Positions 8,370-16,761 of a stretch of DNA of 64,000 nucleotides are shown here, in pieces. Under the pieces are notes generated by a model. It worked only from the letters and a program-made list of their open reading frames with translations. It was not told where the DNA came from and searched no databases. Origin of the DNA: Paraburkholderia sp. PGU19 (lineage in GTDB: Bacteria > Pseudomonadota > Gammaproteobacteria > Burkholderiales > Burkholderiaceae); the NCBI RefSeq assembly GCF_013426915.1, contig NZ_AP023179.1:3472001-3536000 (forward strand). The letters run 5' to 3'. Positions within the stretch are counted from its first letter, which is position 1, and every line of letters starts with the position of its first letter. The position numbers and the translations under genes were made by a program.

Positions 8370-9139
8370 GCGACGCGCCGTTCGAGCGCGTCGTGCTCGT
8401 GACGGGCGCGGGCTCCGGTATCGGTGCCGCGCTCGCCCGGCGCATCGCCGCGCCGCGTGTCGCGCTGATGCTGCACGCGCGCGGCGCGGACGACGCATCG
8501 CGTGCGCGGCTCGATCAGGTCGCGGCGACCTGCGCGGCGAGCGGCGCGGCGTGCGCAACGGTGCTTGCCGATCTCGCCGAACGCGGCGCGTCCGAACATG
8601 CCGTCCATCAGACGCTCGCGCGCTTTGGCGCGCTCGACCAGATCGTCGCCAACGCGGGACACGCACAGCGTCAAACCATCGGCACGCTCGATTTCGATGC
8701 GCTTGCGGAGTCGTTCGCGGCAATGCCCGCTGCGTTCGCCGCGCTCGTCAAACGGGCAGCGCCTGCGCTCGAAACATCGAAGCGCGGACGCGTCGTGGCC
8801 GTGAGTTCGTTCGTCGCGCATCGCTATCGCGCGGACTCGGCGTTTGCGGGCACGGCTGCCGCGAAGGCCGCGCTCGAATCGCTGGCAAAAACGGCGGCCG
8901 CCGAACTTGCGCAGCACGGCGTCACGGTGAATTGCGTTGCACCGGGTTATACGCGCAAGGAACGCGGACCGAGCGCAGAAAATGCGCCTGCGTGGACGCG
9001 TGCGGCGGAGGCGACACCGCTCGGGCACGTCGCCGAACCCGACGACATTGCCGCGCTGATCACCTTCCTGCTTTCCGACTCTGCGCGTCACATCACCGGT
9101 CAGGTGATTCACGTCGACGGCGGGCTGACGCTCGGCTAG
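8366..9139 (+). CDS. SDR-family protein lacking the catalytic Tyr
   Basis: 257 aa. The Rossmann nucleotide motif TGAGSGIG (13-20), NAGHAQ (96-101), the Ser segment VAVSSF and the C-terminal ITGQVIHVDGG are all classical short-chain dehydrogenase. At the YxxxK position the sequence is TAAAK: Thr163 (codon 8852-8854) replaces Tyr while Lys167 is kept. Either the enzyme uses another acid or it is not an oxidoreductase. It starts with GTG overlapping the ABC transporter stop (GTGA), so the two are translationally coupled. Confidence 0.85.
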   Translation: MSDAPFERVVLVTGAGSGIGAALARRIAAPRVALMLHARGADDASRARLDQVAATCAASGAACATVLADLAERGASEHAVHQTLARFGALDQIVANAGHAQRQTIGTLDFDALAESFAAMPAAFAALVKRAAPALETSKRGRVVAVSSFVAHRYRADSAFAGTAAAKAALESLAKTAAAELAQHGVTVNCVAPGYTRKERGPSAENAPAWTRAAEATPLGHVAEPDDIAALITFLLSDSARHITGQVIHVDGGLTLG

Positions 9140-9335
9140 ACGTCGCGCGAGCCTTACGCGGCTCCAGTCAGCGCAACATCCTGAAAGACTCTCGAACAGT
9201 TCGAAAGCACTTCCGAAGCGCATGCGCTGTTCCGTGCTTTGCGCGCGGGCATTTCCAGCGACGATTGCATCGTGGGCCAAACGCTCCCCTGGCGCAGCCC
9301 GCGACGCAAACTCAACGTCACTGGAAATACCTGCC

Positions 9336-9833
9336 ATGTCATTCGACCGCCGCCTTCCCTCGCTTTCCCGTTTGTCTCTTCGTATCGCCCAGTCCGGCCG
9401 CGACGCCGCGCTGACGGCCACGGCCGTGCTGCTGTTCGCGACGGCTGCGAACGCCGCGCAGACCGCGCCCGTGAACCAGGCCGAACCCGCCGACGTGTGC
9501 CCCGCGCTGTCGCACATCGTGTCGTCCGCCGACTTCAAGAAGCTGCGCGACGAGCCTGCTGCGACGCTGCCGGGCGTCGATCCGATCGATGACTGCCGTG
9601 CCAACACGCATTCCTACGACTGCCGCTGGCGCGCGCACTGGGAAGCCGACGGCTTCGTCAACGATCCGCTCGAAGAAATCGGCGCGGATATCGCCGCGTG
9701 CTTCCCGAACGTCGTGCACGACATCAACACGCCGACGCGCCAGCACTTCATCGTGAAGACGGCCGATCGCCGCGTGAGCGTCACGGCGAACGTGCAAGGT
9801 CAGAACGAACTGCGTCTGCGCATTGCGCGCTGA
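9336..9833 (+). CDS. Hypothetical secreted protein
   Basis: 165 aa of a family I do not recognise. The N-terminus has Arg residues and then a hydrophobic stretch ending ANAA, consistent with a long signal peptide cleaved near residue 37. The mature part carries four cysteines (DVCPAL, DDCRAN, YDCRWR, AACFPN), suggesting two disulfides in the periplasm, and conserved-looking WEADGF. It stands alone after the SDR gene, 196 nt downstream, in the same direction. The frame opens from 9222, but the ATG at 9336 gives the signal peptide at the start. Confidence 0.7.
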   Translation: MSFDRRLPSLSRLSLRIAQSGRDAALTATAVLLFATAANAAQTAPVNQAEPADVCPALSHIVSSADFKKLRDEPAATLPGVDPIDDCRANTHSYDCRWRAHWEADGFVNDPLEEIGADIAACFPNVVHDINTPTRQHFIVKTADRRVSVTANVQGQNELRLRIAR

Positions 9834-9886
9834 GTGTTCTTGACACGGCCTGACGTCATCTCAATCAGCCTGTTCGCGAGCGTATC

Positions 9887-10471
9887 GTGATCGCCTCTTC
9901 ATTCGCGCATGTTTTGCGGTTCTTGCTCGCGGCGTGTTGTTTGATGTCGCTGGGCGGGTGCGCGTGGACGTTGATCACGGCCGCCGATGCGACGGGCTCT
10001 GTGATTCAGGCGGGCTATGCGATCGCTTCGAACTATTCGTCGCCGACCTTTATCAACGGACGGCGCGCGAAGATCAGCACGGTTTGCATCGAGGTGAACC
10101 AGCTGGTTTCGGTTGGCGACTTCGTGCCTGCGTTGCAGCTTGCGCTCGATAAGCGCGGGATTCGATCTGACGTGTATAACCCGGGCACGTCGCCTGCTGG
10201 GTGCGAGGCGCGGCTCGTATATAACGCGTCTGTCGACTATGGGCGACGCTCGTTTAGCGATGAGCCGACGCAGTATCTATCCATGATCGATCTCACGCTG
10301 ATTCAGCATGGGCGGATTCTCGTTACCGCGCGGTATCAGACGGGTGGGCTTGGGGTCGATCGGTATTCGAGTGCTTCGGTGAAGCTGGATGGGTTGATCG
10401 ATAAGATGGTCGTGAATCAGATTGCTGATTTGCAGGTTGAGACTATTCAGACTTCTGCTATCGGGAAGTGA
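9887..10471 (+). CDS. Hypothetical outer-membrane-type lipoprotein
   Basis: 194 aa starting at a GTG. The first about 25 residues form a lipoprotein signal with lipobox LGGC. The mature part contains VCIEVNQLVSVGDFVPALQL, an alpha/beta segment similar in style to small lipoproteins that carry one conserved N-terminal Cys and predict a beta-rich fold, but no function can be given. It ends 130 bp before a large palindromic repeat and has no obvious operon partner. Confidence 0.72.
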   Translation: MIASSFAHVLRFLLAACCLMSLGGCAWTLITAADATGSVIQAGYAIASNYSSPTFINGRRAKISTVCIEVNQLVSVGDFVPALQLALDKRGIRSDVYNPGTSPAGCEARLVYNASVDYGRRSFSDEPTQYLSMIDLTLIQHGRILVTARYQTGGLGVDRYSSASVKLDGLIDKMVVNQIADLQVETIQTSAIGK

Positions 10472-10600
10472 TGCTCCGCAGGGGCTTTGCCGGGCGGGGT
10501 TTGGGTTGCCTTTGCGTGCGGTTCCGCGGGTTGGTTTTTGTGTGCTGGCGGTGACGGGCGGTATGCTTGGCTTTGTGCTGGTAGCGACGGGCGGTTTGCT

Positions 10601-11276
10601 TGGCTTTGCGTTGGCATCCGCGATTCGTTAGCCTGCTTCAAGCGTCGCCCCTGTGCGGGGCGGCACCTACTTTTCTTTGCCGCCGCAAAGAAAAGTAGGC
10701 AAAAGAAAGCGGCTAACACCGCCAACATTTCTTCTTGCCTGAGGGCCCCCAAAGGGTCTTACGCCTCACACGGCAACCGCGTGACTCATGCTTGTTGCCA
10801 ACGCTCTGAATGGGCGCCTCACCCGCTCCATGCGCCCGCGTCGCCACATGCCGCGCCAGACAATCCACTGCCGCCCAGGTGGCAAACTGTGTGTAGGCCG
10901 TAGTACCCCACACGCCTCACTCCGGACCGATAGCGCACGCGTTCCACCCTGTAAGAGCGCCAACCTATACGACGCGACAACCTACACACAGTTTGCCACC
11001 TGGGCGGCACATACCATTCGCTGCCGCTAGTTCTTGTTCGGGTGCTTGAAGTGGGTGAGGCGCCCATTCAGAGCGTTGGCAACGAACGCGAACAAAGACG
11101 TTGCCGTGCGAAGCATAAGACCCGTTGGGGGCCCTCAGACAAGAACTAGAACTGGCGGTGTTAGCCGCTTTCTTTTGCCTACTTTTCTTTGCGGCGGCAA
11201 AGAAAAGTAGGTGCTGCCCCGCACAGGGGCGACGCGTGAAGCACGCTAACGAAACGCGGATGCCAGCGCAAAGCCA
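10601..11276 (+). repeat. 676-bp nested palindromic repeat, copy A
   Basis: The two 124-bp ends (10601-10724 and 11153-11276) are nearly perfect inverted repeats. Inside lie two more perfect 28-bp pairs: 10797-10824 with 11053-11080, and 10870-10897 with 10981-11008. Each end also contains its own perfect hairpin, CTACTTTTCTTTGC with GCAAAGAAAAGTAG. A second copy lies at 21552-22212. There is no transposase and no convincing ORF; the frames read through it give Lys/Arg-rich junk peptides. The 918 bp from 10472 to 11389 hold nothing else I can support. Confidence 0.9.
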
Positions 11277-11376
11277 AGCGAACTACACAAGCGTCGCAGA
11301 CAAAAAAACCCCAAAACCTCTTACGCACGAAAGATTTCGAAAGCACCCACAGCTTCCGCGCGAAGCGCACCCCAAC

Positions 11377-11382
11377 TACTAT
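11377..11382 (+). promoter_or_regulatory. Possible -10 element for a leaderless regulator mRNA
   Basis: TACTAT ends 7 nt before the ATG at 11390, so transcription would begin at or beside the start codon. There is no Shine-Dalgarno sequence beyond CAGG at this start. No good -35 is visible. The paralogous regulator at 14586 has the same arrangement. Confidence 0.3.
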
Positions 11383-11389
11383 CGCCAGG

Positions 11390-12136
11390 ATGAACTCATC
11401 CATTATGGTCGTCGACGACGACCCCGTCGTCCGCGACATCGTTCGCGACTATCTGCAAGGCCGTGGCTTCACGGTGTCCGTGCTCGAGAACGGCATGGCG
11501 CTGCAACAGGCGCTGCAGCACGAACGTCCTGCGCTCGTCGTGCTCGACATCATGATGCCGGAGCTGGACGGTATCAGCGCATTACGCGCGCTACGTCTCG
11601 CAGGCGACAACATCCCCGTGATCCTGCTGACCGCGCGCGCGGATGTGATCGATCGTGTGATCGGTCTCGAACTGGGTGCGGACGACTATCTCGGCAAACC
11701 ATTCGATCCGAGCGAACTCGTCGCGCGCATCCGCAGCGTGCTGCGACGGCGTGAAAGCGCAGCCCCGAGCGCACCCGAAAATCGCGCGCCGTATCGCTTC
11801 GGTCGCTTCGAAGTGAATTTCCCCGCGCGCGAACTGCGCCGCGACGGCGAACGCATCGCCCTGCGCTCAAGTGAATTCGCAATGCTCAAAGTGTTCGTCT
11901 CGCATGCGATGACTGTGCTCACGCGCGCGCAACTGCTCGAAAAACTGCACGGCGGCACCGATACGCACCGCAATCGCAGCCTCGATGTATCGATCTGGCG
12001 CTTGCGCCGGCTGATCGAAGTCGATCCGTCCGAGCCGCGCTACGTGCAGACCGTGTGGGGCAAAGGCTATGTGTTCGTGCCGGATGGCGAGATCGGCGCA
12101 GCGGAACGTTATGACGCGCCCGTCGCGAATCTCTGA
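11390..12136 (+). CDS. OmpR/PhoB-type response regulator, orphan
   Basis: 248 aa. The receiver domain (about 1-118) has acidic pocket VDDDPVVRD, phospho-acceptor Asp in VVLDIMMP, Thr in LLTAR and Lys in LGKPFDP. The C-terminal winged helix (about 135-235) ends YVQTVWGKGYVFVPDG, typical of OmpR DNA-binding domains. No histidine kinase adjoins it. It closely resembles the regulator at 14586-15323 (VVRD, LDIMMP, GADDY, KPFDP, RSLDV-IWRLRR-IE-DPS), so a duplication is likely and the kinase at 15331 may serve both. Confidence 0.93.
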   Translation: MNSSIMVVDDDPVVRDIVRDYLQGRGFTVSVLENGMALQQALQHERPALVVLDIMMPELDGISALRALRLAGDNIPVILLTARADVIDRVIGLELGADDYLGKPFDPSELVARIRSVLRRRESAAPSAPENRAPYRFGRFEVNFPARELRRDGERIALRSSEFAMLKVFVSHAMTVLTRAQLLEKLHGGTDTHRNRSLDVSIWRLRRLIEVDPSEPRYVQTVWGKGYVFVPDGEIGAAERYDAPVANL

Positions 12137-12262
12137 CACGCTGTAATCCGCCCTTCACGAACGCATCGGCAAGCGTCAACAGCCTGCGCGTCAACGCAGA
12201 AAAGAACGCGCGCATGAACGGGACAACAACCAACGCGCGAGCCGCGCCACCCGCGCAAAGCA

Positions 12263-12949
12263 TCAGAACGTCAACACGCTCATGAACATGCGCTGCAGCC
12301 AGCCGAGCGTCGTCGAATCGGCAAGCATGCCTTGCCCCGCCTGCTCGATGCGTGCATTCGCCACCTTGCTCGACGCAACGTAGTTCCCCGACTCGATATC
12401 CTTCGGGTTCACGATGCCCGACAGACGCAGCCGATCACGGTTGCCGCCCATCGAAATCAGCTTCTCGCCTGATACGACCAGGTTGCCCGTCGGCATCGTG
12501 CCGATCACCGTGACGGCGAGCGTGCCCGTCATGCCGCTCGTGTCGGCAATCGATCCCTGCCCCTTGAACGTCGTGCTCGCCGAGCCGATATTGAACAGCC
12601 GCGCCAGACGCGCCGCCGTACCCGTCGATTTGTCGGCGGCTTCGGCGGTGATGTCGCTCGCGCGGCTCGCCTGCGCATTCGTGCTGTTCGAGCCGGTGTA
12701 CGACTCGGACAGACGGATCGTCAGCACGTCGCCGATATGCTGCGCGCGCGGCGTCTCGTACAGCAGAATCCCCGTGCCCGCCTGAAAGATCGCGCCCTGT
12801 GTGTTCACGTTGAGCGGCGCGGTCGACAGCGGCGGCAGCATCGGCGTGTCGACGATCGAATCTTTCGTGGCGCCGCAACCGGCGAGCGCGTAGAAAACAG
12901 CGGCGCTCGTCAGCACGGCGGCCGCGCGTGGCATGTGCATGGCGTTCAT
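12263..12949 (-). CDS. flgH: FlgH, flagellar L-ring lipoprotein (solitary copy)
   Basis: 228 aa from the ATG at 12949 with lipoprotein signal and lipobox LAGC. Family motifs are IFQAGTGILLYETPRAQHIG (about 54-73), DVLTIRLSE, FKGQGSIADTSGMTGTLAVT and LVVSGEKLISMGG, RLSGIVNPKDI. FlgH makes the outer-membrane L-ring around the flagellar rod. No other flagellar gene is in the window, so this is an isolated copy beside two response regulators rather than part of a flg operon. It may be a paralogue with another envelope role. Confidence 0.88.
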   Translation of the reverse strand: MNAMHMPRAAAVLTSAAVFYALAGCGATKDSIVDTPMLPPLSTAPLNVNTQGAIFQAGTGILLYETPRAQHIGDVLTIRLSESYTGSNSTNAQASRASDITAEAADKSTGTAARLARLFNIGSASTTFKGQGSIADTSGMTGTLAVTVIGTMPTGNLVVSGEKLISMGGNRDRLRLSGIVNPKDIESGNYVASSKVANARIEQAGQGMLADSTTLGWLQRMFMSVLTF

Positions 12950-13003
12950 GGTGTGTCGTGCCTCTGCGTGTGATGAAGCAATGAAGCCAATTGAAATCAC
13001 CCG

Positions 13004-13729
13004 TTAACCCGCGTCGGGACTGCTCGCCTGCCATTGCCGCACAACCGACTTCATATACGCGTCGGGGTCCTTCAGCAGGTAGATGAGCGTCGCGTTGTGC
13101 GTCGCGGGCAACAGGCACAACGTGATCGAACTCACGTCGTTTTCCCAGATGTAGACGGGCAGCTGGCCAGCCGTCGGCGAGCTGACCTGCGTGGCCGTGC
13201 GCGGCGCGCCGTAGCGGTCCTCGAACGCGTCGCGCAGATCGTCGGCCGTGATCTCGTCGATCACGAACGAAATCTCGTACAGACGGAAGCCACTCTGTCC
13301 ATCGACGCGCACGAAGCGCAGCACATGCTCGTCAGCAGGCGTGCCGTCCACGACGGCACGCGATATTTCCCACCCGTCCCCCGCGCGATGCGCCCACTGG
13401 CACGCGATCGTCAGGCTCTGCGATGTCTTCAGCCGCATGCCGAGCGAACCCGCGACGTTGTCCGTCTCGCAGACGGGCACGCTGCCGAGCGGCGTCGCGC
13501 GCACCCGCGAGACGGCGCGAAATTCGTCGAGCGTGATGCCGAGTGGAATGCCGCGAAACGCGAACGGCTTGTCGACGGTGCGCTTTTTCGCGCCGATCGC
13601 CGACATGCGCAACGCGGCCGCCTGTTGCGGCGGCAACATGTTCTGCGCGCTCGCCACGAACGGCATCAGCACACAGGACATGGCCACGGCGCATGCGGTC
13701 AGCGCGCGCCCGATCGAAGTGAGTTGCAT
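13004..13729 (-). CDS. Hypothetical secreted protein
   Basis: 241 aa, unassigned. An N-terminal signal peptide (MQLTSIGRALTACAVAMSCV..., cleavage near ASA-QN, residue 29) leads to a soluble periplasmic domain. Segments FRGIPLGITLDEFRAV and LRDAFEDRYGAP recall small alpha/beta domains found in periplasmic proteins that precede a substrate-binding partner, but no function follows. It lies 54 nt upstream of flgH in the same direction and could be co-transcribed with it. Confidence 0.75.
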   Translation of the reverse strand: MQLTSIGRALTACAVAMSCVLMPFVASAQNMLPPQQAAALRMSAIGAKKRTVDKPFAFRGIPLGITLDEFRAVSRVRATPLGSVPVCETDNVAGSLGMRLKTSQSLTIACQWAHRAGDGWEISRAVVDGTPADEHVLRFVRVDGQSGFRLYEISFVIDEITADDLRDAFEDRYGAPRTATQVSSPTAGQLPVYIWENDVSSITLCLLPATHNATLIYLLKDPDAYMKSVVRQWQASSPDAG

Positions 13730-13759
13730 GGCTCGCCTCGCGTAACTGATGGCAGCAGC

Positions 13760-13969
13760 TCAGTCGATGGCTGCGGCACAGGCGTCGAACGGCGTCGCGG
13801 CCACATGGCCGACGACGGGCAGAATCTTCAGCGTCGCCGAGGTCAGCCGGCACGGCAGCGCCGCGACAGCGCAACCGTCGAGCGGCAGCACCGCCGCGCC
13901 CACGGCCGACCACATCGCGAGACGCGCAGCAGCGCGTCTTACGCGCGTGTAAAAGCGTGATTTCGGCAC
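13760..13969 (-). CDS. Small DUF6726-like lipoprotein
   Basis: 69 aa from the GTG at 13969, which has GGAG 6 nt upstream; a GTG at 13984 is the alternative. A hydrophobic segment runs into LPLDGCAVAALPCRL, where DGC may act as a lipobox. The C-terminal ATLKILPVVGHVAATPFDAC matches my memory of a Burkholderiaceae-specific small family (DUF6726), which remains from recall only. It lies 30 nt upstream of the secreted protein gene at 13729 on the same strand. Confidence 0.65.
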   Translation of the reverse strand: MPKSRFYTRVRRAAARLAMWSAVGAAVLPLDGCAVAALPCRLTSATLKILPVVGHVAATPFDACAAAID

Positions 13970-13985
13970 GGCGAACTCCGGCACG

Positions 13986-14177
13986 TTAGGCCGTCGTGTT
14001 GACGTGATTGCCGACCATGCCGACGGGCGACGCGGACGTTTGCGTCGCGCCCGCCTTGTCGCCCGTCGCCGTCGCGGTGGCCGTCGTGGACGTGCCACGC
14101 GCGGACGGCTTTTCCGCGGCGGAGGGTCGGGCGATGCTTTGCAGTTGCGTGGTGAAGTGGTTGTTCTGAACAGTCAT
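13986..14177 (-). CDS. Small Ala/Thr-rich hypothetical protein
   Basis: 63 aa beginning MTVQNNHFTTQL at 14177 with GAGG 6 nt upstream. It is low in hydrophobicity, rich in Ala, Thr and Ser, and ends VGMVGNHVNTTA. No signal peptide or membrane helix is visible. It is placed at the head of the minus-strand group running to flgH. Function unknown; the good RBS and location are the main support. Confidence 0.5.
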   Translation of the reverse strand: MTVQNNHFTTQLQSIARPSAAEKPSARGTSTTATATATGDKAGATQTSASPVGMVGNHVNTTA

Positions 14178-14585
14178 GGCAAACCTCATGAAGTGCGAGA
14201 GTCTTCGGGATCGCCGTGCGCCCGTTCGCGAAAGCATCGCTGAGTCCGGCGCACACGGCGGCGTGTGGCATGACGAATGATCCCGTCTGCCTCGTTGTCA
14301 CGATGGCTCAAGCAACGCACGTATTTCTGAGGTGCTTACGACCGCTTGCGAATGCACGCGAAATCTTTCCGAACGCGCAAGATGCAGACGTTTTCGCTCA
14401 ACATCCGGAAGGCGCGCGAGAGAGAAATATTGCGGACTGCAACGTGCGCCGCAGACCGCGCCGCCCCGCCCAGCAAGGAAGGCTTGAGAAGCCGCTCGCC
14501 GCGTCCACGCTGCATGAGAGTTGGAGTAAGTGTTGGTAAGGAAAGCTTCAACCGCCGCGCAGCCTTGCCGGACTAGAATTTCGGT
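14178..14585. other. Divergent intergenic region, 408 bp
   Basis: The region separates the minus-strand flgH group from the plus-strand two-component pair. I see no convincing ORF. TAGAAT at 14574-14579 ends 7 nt before the regulator ATG at 14586, and no Shine-Dalgarno precedes that ATG. Two MTV/flgH-side promoters must also lie here but none is clear. Confidence 0.4.
14574..14579 (+). promoter_or_regulatory. Possible -10 element for a leaderless regulator mRNA
   Basis: TAGAAT matches 5 of 6 bases of TATAAT and sits 6 nt before the ATG at 14586, placing the transcription start at or next to the initiation codon. The intervening TTCGGT is not an RBS. No good -35 at 16-18 nt. Confidence 0.33.
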
Positions 14586-15323
14586 ATGAATCCACAGGTC
14601 CTCATCGTCGACGACGATCCCGTCGTGCGCGATCTGCTTTGCCGCTTCCTGCAATCGAATGGCTACGATGCATCCGTGCTGCATGACGGCACGCATCTGC
14701 AACGCCGTCTCGAACGGGAGCGGCCTTCCGTCGTCGTGCTCGACATCATGATGCCGAACACCGACGGCCTGCGCGCGCTCACCGCATTGCGCGCCGCCGG
14801 CGACGACATTCCCGTGATCTTCGTGACGGCACGCGGCACGGTGGCCGATCGTATCATCGGGCTGTCGCTCGGCGCCGACGATTACATTACGAAGCCTTTC
14901 GATCCACGCGAACTGCTCGCGCGCATCCAGACCGTCTTGCGCCGGCGCGGCCCAGCGACGACCAGCGCGCCGGAAGCGCGCAAGCGTTATCGCTTCGGTC
15001 CGTTCGAACTCGACTTCGCGACGCGCACACTGTCACGCGACGAGACGCGCGTCACGCTGCGTGACAGCGAATTCGCGCTGTTGAAGATCTTCGTCAACAA
15101 TCCGTACAAGGTGCTGTCGCGCGTGCTGATTCACGATCTCGTGCATCGCGACGACCTGCCGTTCCGCGACCGCAGTCTCGATGTGCCCATCTGGCGTCTG
15201 CGCCGCGTGATCGAAAACGATCCGTCGAATCCGTGCTACGTGCAGACGGTGCGTGGCAAGGGCTACGTGTTCGTCCCCGACGCGGACCCCAATGGCGCGC
15301 CGTTCGCCGCCGATCCCGCGTGA
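14586..15323 (+). CDS. OmpR/PhoB-type response regulator
   Basis: 245 aa. Receiver: VDDDPVVRD, phospho-Asp in VVLDIMMP, VTARG, Lys in ITKPFDP. Output: winged-helix domain from about residue 135, ending YVQTVRGKGYVFVPD. It is followed 7 nt later by a histidine kinase read in the same direction, so they form a two-component pair. It is a close paralogue of the regulator at 11390-12136. No Shine-Dalgarno precedes the ATG; see the -10 at 14574. Confidence 0.94.
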   Translation: MNPQVLIVDDDPVVRDLLCRFLQSNGYDASVLHDGTHLQRRLERERPSVVVLDIMMPNTDGLRALTALRAAGDDIPVIFVTARGTVADRIIGLSLGADDYITKPFDPRELLARIQTVLRRRGPATTSAPEARKRYRFGPFELDFATRTLSRDETRVTLRDSEFALLKIFVNNPYKVLSRVLIHDLVHRDDLPFRDRSLDVPIWRLRRVIENDPSNPCYVQTVRGKGYVFVPDADPNGAPFAADPA

Positions 15324-15330
15324 CTCCCGC

Positions 15331-16644
15331 GTGACCCGATTCAGGAATCCGCTGAATACGCTGTTCGGCAGGATGGCGTTGCTGTCGTCGGCGGTGCTGT
15401 TTGCGATTCAGGCTGGCTGGTTCGTGCTGGTCGTGATGCAGCCGCCGCATCACGAGGTGGACGGCTACGCGCGCGGCATTCTGCTCGCGCTGCAGGCCGC
15501 GAACGGCGAGCCCGTCAACGGCGCCGACGTCGCGCCGGCGCTGCGCGTGCATCTGGTGCCGACATGGAACATGCCGGCCACCGTCCATCTCGAACCGCCC
15601 ACGCGCAGGCCGTTCGTCGAACTCACCCGCCATTTGCGCGCGAGCCTGCCTCCCGGCACCGAAATCGCCGTCGACGACACGCATATGCCGCGTCTGTGGG
15701 TGCGTTTTCCGCGCAAGTCGATGTGGGTCGTGATACCCGTCGATGTTCCACCGCGTCCGCGCTTCGTGATCGAATCCGTTTCGATGCTGCTCGCCGCGCT
15801 GCTGCTGTCGCTGCTCGCCGTCTGGCAGATGCAGCGGCCGCTCACGCGCGTCGCGCATGCGGCGCGCGCGTTTGGCGCAGGCAGCCGGCCCGAGCCCGTA
15901 TCCGAACAGGGACCGCGCGAACTGCGCGATCTGATCGGGTCGTTCAACGACATGATGCGGCGTCTGAACGAAGCGGGCGACGATCAGGCCGTGATGTTCG
16001 CGGGCGTCGCGCACGATCTGAAAGCGCCGCTCACGCGTCTGAAGCTGCGCGCGAGCGTGCTCGCCGACGAGAACGAACGCGCGGGCCTGATCCGCGACGT
16101 CGATTCGCTGACGAATATCGTGCAACAGTTCCTGGAGTTCGCGGGACAGTCGGCGGAATCGGGACCGATGACGGAAGTGGACGCTTTCCTGCGCGAGCAG
16201 TTTTCTTCCACGGACGGCAGTGAAGGCGATGAGGCCGACGATAGCGACAATGGTGAAGCACCGCTTTTCAGGCTCGATCTGCAGGCCGGTTCGCGCTTCA
16301 CGCTGCCGCGCACGCTGCTCGACCGGCTCGTCACCAATCTCGTCGACAATGCGTTCGAGCATGGAGCGCCGCCCGTCGAAATCGCGACGTCGCGCGACGA
16401 ACTGCAATGGTTCATCGACGTCCGCGATCACGGGCCGGGCATTCCCGAAGATCGCATCGCGGCCGCGATGAAGCCGTTCGTGCGGCTCGATGCTGCGCGC
16501 GGTGGCGAAGGGCATTGCGGGCTGGGCCTCGCAATCGTCGTGCGCCTTGCGCATCATCGCGGCGGCAAGTGCACGGTGGAGAATCACCCGGAAGGCGGAC
16601 TGCATGTGCGCGTCGCGCTGCCTGTCGCCGAGCCGGAAGCTTGA
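15331..16644 (+). CDS. Membrane sensor histidine kinase
   Basis: 437 aa from the GTG at 15331. TM1 spans about 15-36 and TM2 about 148-166, enclosing a periplasmic sensor of about 110 residues. A HAMP linker (about 165-215) leads to the H-box GVAHDLKAPLTRL with His228. The ATPase domain has N-box VDNAFEHG, G1 DHGPGIP and G2 GHCGLGLAIV. The acidic insert DGSEGDEADDSD (about 294-310) lies between the two catalytic subdomains. It pairs with the regulator ending 7 nt upstream. The signal is unknown; the EnvZ/OmpR style suggests envelope or osmotic cues. Confidence 0.92.
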   Translation: MTRFRNPLNTLFGRMALLSSAVLFAIQAGWFVLVVMQPPHHEVDGYARGILLALQAANGEPVNGADVAPALRVHLVPTWNMPATVHLEPPTRRPFVELTRHLRASLPPGTEIAVDDTHMPRLWVRFPRKSMWVVIPVDVPPRPRFVIESVSMLLAALLLSLLAVWQMQRPLTRVAHAARAFGAGSRPEPVSEQGPRELRDLIGSFNDMMRRLNEAGDDQAVMFAGVAHDLKAPLTRLKLRASVLADENERAGLIRDVDSLTNIVQQFLEFAGQSAESGPMTEVDAFLREQFSSTDGSEGDEADDSDNGEAPLFRLDLQAGSRFTLPRTLLDRLVTNLVDNAFEHGAPPVEIATSRDELQWFIDVRDHGPGIPEDRIAAAMKPFVRLDAARGGEGHCGLGLAIVVRLAHHRGGKCTVENHPEGGLHVRVALPVAEPEA

Positions 16645-16761
16645 GGCAATTCCAGGCCGCGAATAGCGGCTAACGCACGTTGGACACGTTACTCACGTTA
16701 CGTACGCGTGATTTGCGCTTACCTTGCCTTACGGTTGCGCCATTTCACCGCGCTGCGGACC

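Noticed and set aside
10713..11070. Short frames inside palindrome A and B, giving Arg/Lys-rich peptides
   Set aside because: They follow the inverted-repeat arms and appear in both orientations. They share no start context and no recognisable fold; treated as repeat artefacts.
10601..11276. CRISPR array
   Set aside because: Repeats are inverted and nested, not directly repeated with unique spacers, and no cas gene is present in the window.
15331..16644. Kinase as an inactive sensor because of the HDL rather than HEL H-box
   Set aside because: Asp after the catalytic His is tolerated in active kinases and the N and G boxes are intact.
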